Positions 61,531-64,000 of a DNA stretch of 64,000 nucleotides are shown here, in pieces (the stretch's first letter is position 1; the number at the start of each line of letters is the position of its first letter). The DNA is taken from NCBI GenBank assembly GCA_018399635.1, contig JAGYOH010000007.1, forward strand, positions 1 through 64,000. Reading direction: 5' to 3'. The position numbers were made by a program, and so were the translations under genes. This DNA comes from Clostridia bacterium (GTDB taxonomy: Bacteria > Bacillota > Clostridia > Peptostreptococcales > Acidaminobacteraceae). The notes under the pieces are model-generated. The model had not been told where the DNA came from. It ran no database searches and saw only the letters and a list, made by a program, of their open reading frames with translations.

Positions 61531-61557
61531 TTAGCACTCGTCCTATTTGAGTGCTAA
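61531..61557. promoter_or_regulatory. CIRCE operator of the dnaK operon
   Basis: TTAGCACTC (61531-61539), nine bases, GAGTGCTAA (61549-61557): a perfect match to the HrcA-binding CIRCE consensus, located between the promoter and the hrcA start. Confidence 0.98.
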
Positions 61558-61568
61558 CTCTTATTAAT

Positions 61569-61597
61569 AATATAAACCCTCCCTTTTTCTTTGTCAA
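61569..61597 (-). promoter_or_regulatory. Promoter of the hrcA-grpE-dnaK-dnaJ operon
   Basis: Minus-strand TTGACA (61597-61592), 17-base spacer, TATATT (61574-61569), immediately upstream of CIRCE. Confidence 0.9.
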
Positions 61598-61621
61598 TAT
61601 AATCCGCCAAAGTTTTTCAGC

Positions 61622-61651
61622 AAAAAAAGGCCGCCGGTGAAACCGGAGGTC
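61622..61651 (-). terminator. Terminator downstream of hemW
   Basis: On the minus strand a GACCTCCGGT/ACCGGCGGCC hairpin with two mismatches is followed by seven T residues, about 165 bases after the hemW stop. Confidence 0.7.
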
Positions 61652-61816
61652 TCGAAAATTCAATCCATTGGTGCTTCATTGCCAGGAATTCCGAAGGCGA
61701 AGACACCGGAGTGGATTCCCCCGCGGTCGGACCGATGCCCTCCTGGACAACCGGCCTGCAACGGCCTTTGTCGCGGTCATGGCCGCAGGGGCTTTCTCTT
61801 GAGGGCTCATCCCCCC
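61652..61816 (-). other. Unassigned 165-base trailer between hemW and its terminator
   Basis: GC-rich DNA without a supported gene. A 67-codon frame across it on the minus strand has no ribosome binding site or recognisable content. Several short GC-rich pairings are possible. It would be transcribed as the 3' untranslated region of lepA-hemW. Confidence 0.4.
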
Positions 61817-62926
61817 TCAACCCATGAAATGTACCAGGGCCTCATTGGAAATATCGAAGCCGTAATCAGTGAAAAACACCCAGCCTCCCTGGATTTCAAT
61901 CACCCCGGCCAAGGTCAGTTTGCCGAGGACGGCCTCATGGCTTTTGAGAAAATCCTTCTTGAAACGCCGGTTGAAATCCTCGATTTCGAAGCCCTCCACC
62001 TTTCTCAGATTGAGCATGATGTACTCGAATTCTTCGTCCCCGGGTCTCTCCACGCTCCCCCGGGGCCTTTCCCCCCGGACGACGGCCTGGTGGTAGTCGC
62101 TGAAAGACCTGTGGTTTTCATACCTCAGACCCTCAAGATGGCCGTGGGCACCGGGACCAAGTCCCACATAGGGCTCCCCGGACCAGTAGATCAGATTGTG
62201 CCGCGATTCATAGCCCGGTCTGGCAAAGTTTGAAATTTCGTATCGCATCAGCCCTTCAGCTTCAAGGGTCTCCTTGATCAGGGCGAACATTTCCCGGTCC
62301 AGGTCGTCGGTGACCGGCTCCAGAAGGCCCGCCGACAGCCTTTGGTGGAAGTCGGTGCCCTCATCGTAACTCAAGCCGTAGGTGGAGATATGGGGGGCTC
62401 CCAGGCCGATGAAGGCCGCCAGGTCCTCCCCGACCTCCTTGAGACTCTGACCCGGAAGACCGTAAATCAGGTCGATATTGAAGTTTTCAAAGCCCGAGGC
62501 CTTGATGAGGGCCACCTTCCCGGCCGCCTGGGTAAAGTCGTGTCCCCTGCCCATGGTCACCAGGTGCCGGTCATGGGAAGTCTGGATTCCCATGCTGATG
62601 CGGTTGATGCCCAGTGCCCGGTAGCCCTCAAGCTTCCCGGCGGTGAGGGATTCCGGATTCACCTCGATGGTGATTTCTGTGAAGTCCCGCTTCCCGAGGG
62701 CCGCAAAAATCGTCTTCAGATCCTCGATTTCCAACAGACTCGGGGTCCCTCCCCCCAGATAGAGGGTGGTGGCGCCGGACAGGTCCTCCTGATAGAGCCG
62801 GATCTCCCCGACCAGGTCCCGGACATAGTCCCCCATCCCCTCCAGGTGGGTGGATGAAAGGAAGTGACAGTAATGACACTTCCTTTCGCAGAAGGGGACA
62901 TGGATGTAGACTCCTTTATTTTTCAT
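61817..62926 (-). CDS. hemW: Radical SAM heme chaperone HemW (HemN-like)
   Basis: 369-residue radical SAM protein of the HemW group. The cluster motif is [10 protein letters not shown] near residue 14, with [12 protein letters not shown] as the SAM region and the C-terminal HemN-type domain. The [20 protein letters not shown] motif is conserved. In characterised relatives it binds heme and delivers it to proteins; it is not a proven coproporphyrinogen oxidase. ATG 62926 lies inside the end of lepA (11-base overlap) and has no clear Shine-Dalgarno site, so translation is probably coupled to lepA. Confidence 0.93.
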   Translation of the reverse strand: MKNKGVYIHVPFCERKCHYCHFLSSTHLEGMGDYVRDLVGEIRLYQEDLSGATTLYLGGGTPSLLEIEDLKTIFAALGKRDFTEITIEVNPESLTAGKLEGYRALGINRISMGIQTSHDRHLVTMGRGHDFTQAAGKVALIKASGFENFNIDLIYGLPGQSLKEVGEDLAAFIGLGAPHISTYGLSYDEGTDFHQRLSAGLLEPVTDDLDREMFALIKETLEAEGLMRYEISNFARPGYESRHNLIYWSGEPYVGLGPGAHGHLEGLRYENHRSFSDYHQAVVRGERPRGSVERPGDEEFEYIMLNLRKVEGFEIEDFNRRFKKDFLKSHEAVLGKLTLAGVIEIQGGWVFFTDYGFDISNEALVHFMG

Positions 62927-64000
62927 CGAATTTGAGCACCGATAAAAAGGCGTTCTGGGGCACGTCGACACTGCCCAACTGCCGCATTTTTTTCTTGCCT
63001 TCCTTTTGTTTTTCCAGGAGCTTGCGTTTTCGACTGATGTCTCCACCATAACATTTGGCCAGGACGTCCTTGCGCATGGCCTTGATGTCCTCCCTGGCCA
63101 CGATTTTGTTGCCGATGGCGGCCTGGATGGGAATGACGAACATCTGACGCGGAATCGCATCCTTCAGACGCTCGCAGATCTGTCGTCCCCTGGCCACGGC
63201 CTTGGTCTCATGGACGATGAGGCTGAAGGCATCGATGACCTCCTTGTTGATGAGGACGTCGAGCTTGACCAGCTTTGACTCCTGGTAATCCTTGAAGTGG
63301 TAATCCAGGGACCCGTAGCCCCGGGTTTTCGACTTCAAAGCGTCGAAGAAATCGTAGATCACCTCGTTGAGGGGCAGGTCGTAGGTGAGGATGACCCGTT
63401 TGTCATCGATATAGTGCATGTGGTCCATGGTTCCCCGGCGGTTCTGGCACAGTTCCATGATATTGCCGACGTATTCCGAGGGAACGATGATATCCGCCTT
63501 GACCACGGGTTCTTCAATTCTCGTGATTCTGGTGACCTCGGGCAGGTTGGTGGGATTCTGAACCATGATGACCTCGCCGTCGGTCTTGGTCACCCGGTAA
63601 ATGACGCTGGGACTGGTGGCGATGATGTCGAGATCGTATTCCCGTTCCAGCCGCTCCTGGACGATTTCAAGGTGCAGGAGGCCGAGAAAGCCGCAGCGGA
63701 AACCGAAGCCCAGGGCCACGGAGGTTTCCGCCTCGAAGGAGATGGCGGCATCATTGAGCTGCAGTTTTTCCAGGGCGTCACGGATGTCCTCATAGTGCTC
63801 GCCGTCGGCGGGATAGATGCCGCAGAAGACCATGGGGGTGGCCTTTTTATAGCCCGGGAGGGCCTTGAGGGTGGGGTTTTTTTTCTGGGTGATGGTATCC
63901 CCCACGCGACAATCCCCGACGTTCTTGATGCTTGCGCACACGTAACCCACATCCCCGGCCTTGAGCTGGGGAATGGCCAGCATGGTGGGTGAAAAGAATC
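62916..64000 (-). CDS. lepA: Elongation factor 4 (LepA), C-terminal part; 5' end beyond the window
   Basis: About 360 residues of the C-terminal half of the translation GTPase LepA/EF4, with domain II end, EF-G-like domains ([20 protein letters not shown] is diagnostic) and the LepA-specific C-terminal domain ([20 protein letters not shown]). The frame stays open to the right edge, so the GTPase domain and start lie outside. The internal ATG at 63983 is not the start. It heads the lepA-hemW pair, adjacent to the heat-shock operon as in most Firmicutes. Confidence 0.97.
   Translation of the reverse strand, partial: FFSPTMLAIPQLKAGDVGYVCASIKNVGDCRVGDTITQKKNPTLKALPGYKKATPMVFCGIYPADGEHYEDIRDALEKLQLNDAAISFEAETSVALGFGFRCGFLGLLHLEIVQERLEREYDLDIIATSPSVIYRVTKTDGEVIMVQNPTNLPEVTRITRIEEPVVKADIIVPSEYVGNIMELCQNRRGTMDHMHYIDDKRVILTYDLPLNEVIYDFFDALKSKTRGYGSLDYHFKDYQESKLVKLDVLINKEVIDAFSLIVHETKAVARGRQICERLKDAIPRQMFVIPIQAAIGNKIVAREDIKAMRKDVLAKCYGGDISRKRKLLEKQKEGKKKMRQLGSVDVPQNAFLSVLKFDEK

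Noticed and set aside
61617-61820. 67-codon frame after hemW
   Set aside because: No ribosome binding site, low-complexity composition, and it crosses the hemW terminator.

Overview
The window reads as a chromosomal segment of an anaerobic, amino-acid- and peptide-using member of the Clostridia (Firmicutes), with moderately high GC coding DNA and AT-rich intergenic signals. The placement rests on gene order. From the right end leftwards on the minus strand runs a block close to the classic Firmicutes housekeeping order: lepA, hemW, hrcA-grpE-dnaK-dnaJ, prmA, rsmE, mtaB, a HIT protein, rpsU, yqeY, phoH, ybeY, cdd, era, recO, glyS, a CcpN-like regulator, the PPDK regulatory protein, dgt, dnaG, rpoD, trmK and the Nif3-like yqfO. 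Purine-rich ribosome binding sites, a perfect CIRCE element, a glycyl T-box leader and a Firmicutes-like RNase P RNA agree. No tRNA or rRNA genes, CRISPR array or intact transposon were seen.

Layout: 1-2.7 kb holds an amidase whose stop codon lies in an IS200/IS605-like end hairpin, a small coiled-coil protein and a GIY-YIG nuclease fused to a prolyl-tRNA-deacylase-like domain. 2.8-13.5 kb is a peptide-scavenging locus: an S9 peptidase, an M20 peptidase and a complete oligopeptide ABC transporter (oppA-B-C-D-F) transcribed leftwards from a consensus sigma-54 promoter, with a divergently transcribed sigma-54 activator beside it. 13.6-17.5 kb has a PfkB sugar kinase and a candidate RNA-regulated operon: promoter, structured leader with terminator, a TM1266-family small protein, and an orphan NitT/TauT-type ABC importer.

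17.5-31.5 kb is accessory metabolism. It has an acetyltransferase, an IS200/IS605-like remnant, a DMT transporter, an unrecognised exported protein, a ketopantoate-reductase-like enzyme, a partial histidine degradation operon (hutU, ftcD, fchA), a large BTAD/AAA regulator, a serine/threonine dehydratase, a flavodoxin, a PycB/OadA-type carboxyltransferase and a divergent Lrp regulator. RNase P RNA (31.5-31.8 kb) marks the passage to the housekeeping block, which starts with MscS and an XRE-cupin regulator.

Together, the accessory genes suggest import and hydrolysis of peptides, followed by fermentation of histidine and serine/threonine through folate C1 carriers and pyruvate/PEP/oxaloacetate interconversion (carboxyltransferase subunit, pyruvate phosphate dikinase and its regulator). 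The best candidates for undescribed biology are the leader RNA with the TM1266/ABC operon, the sigma-54 peptide-use regulon with its atypical activator, the GIY-YIG/deacylase fusion, and a perfect inverted repeat carrying DnaA-box-like cores upstream of dnaG-rpoD.
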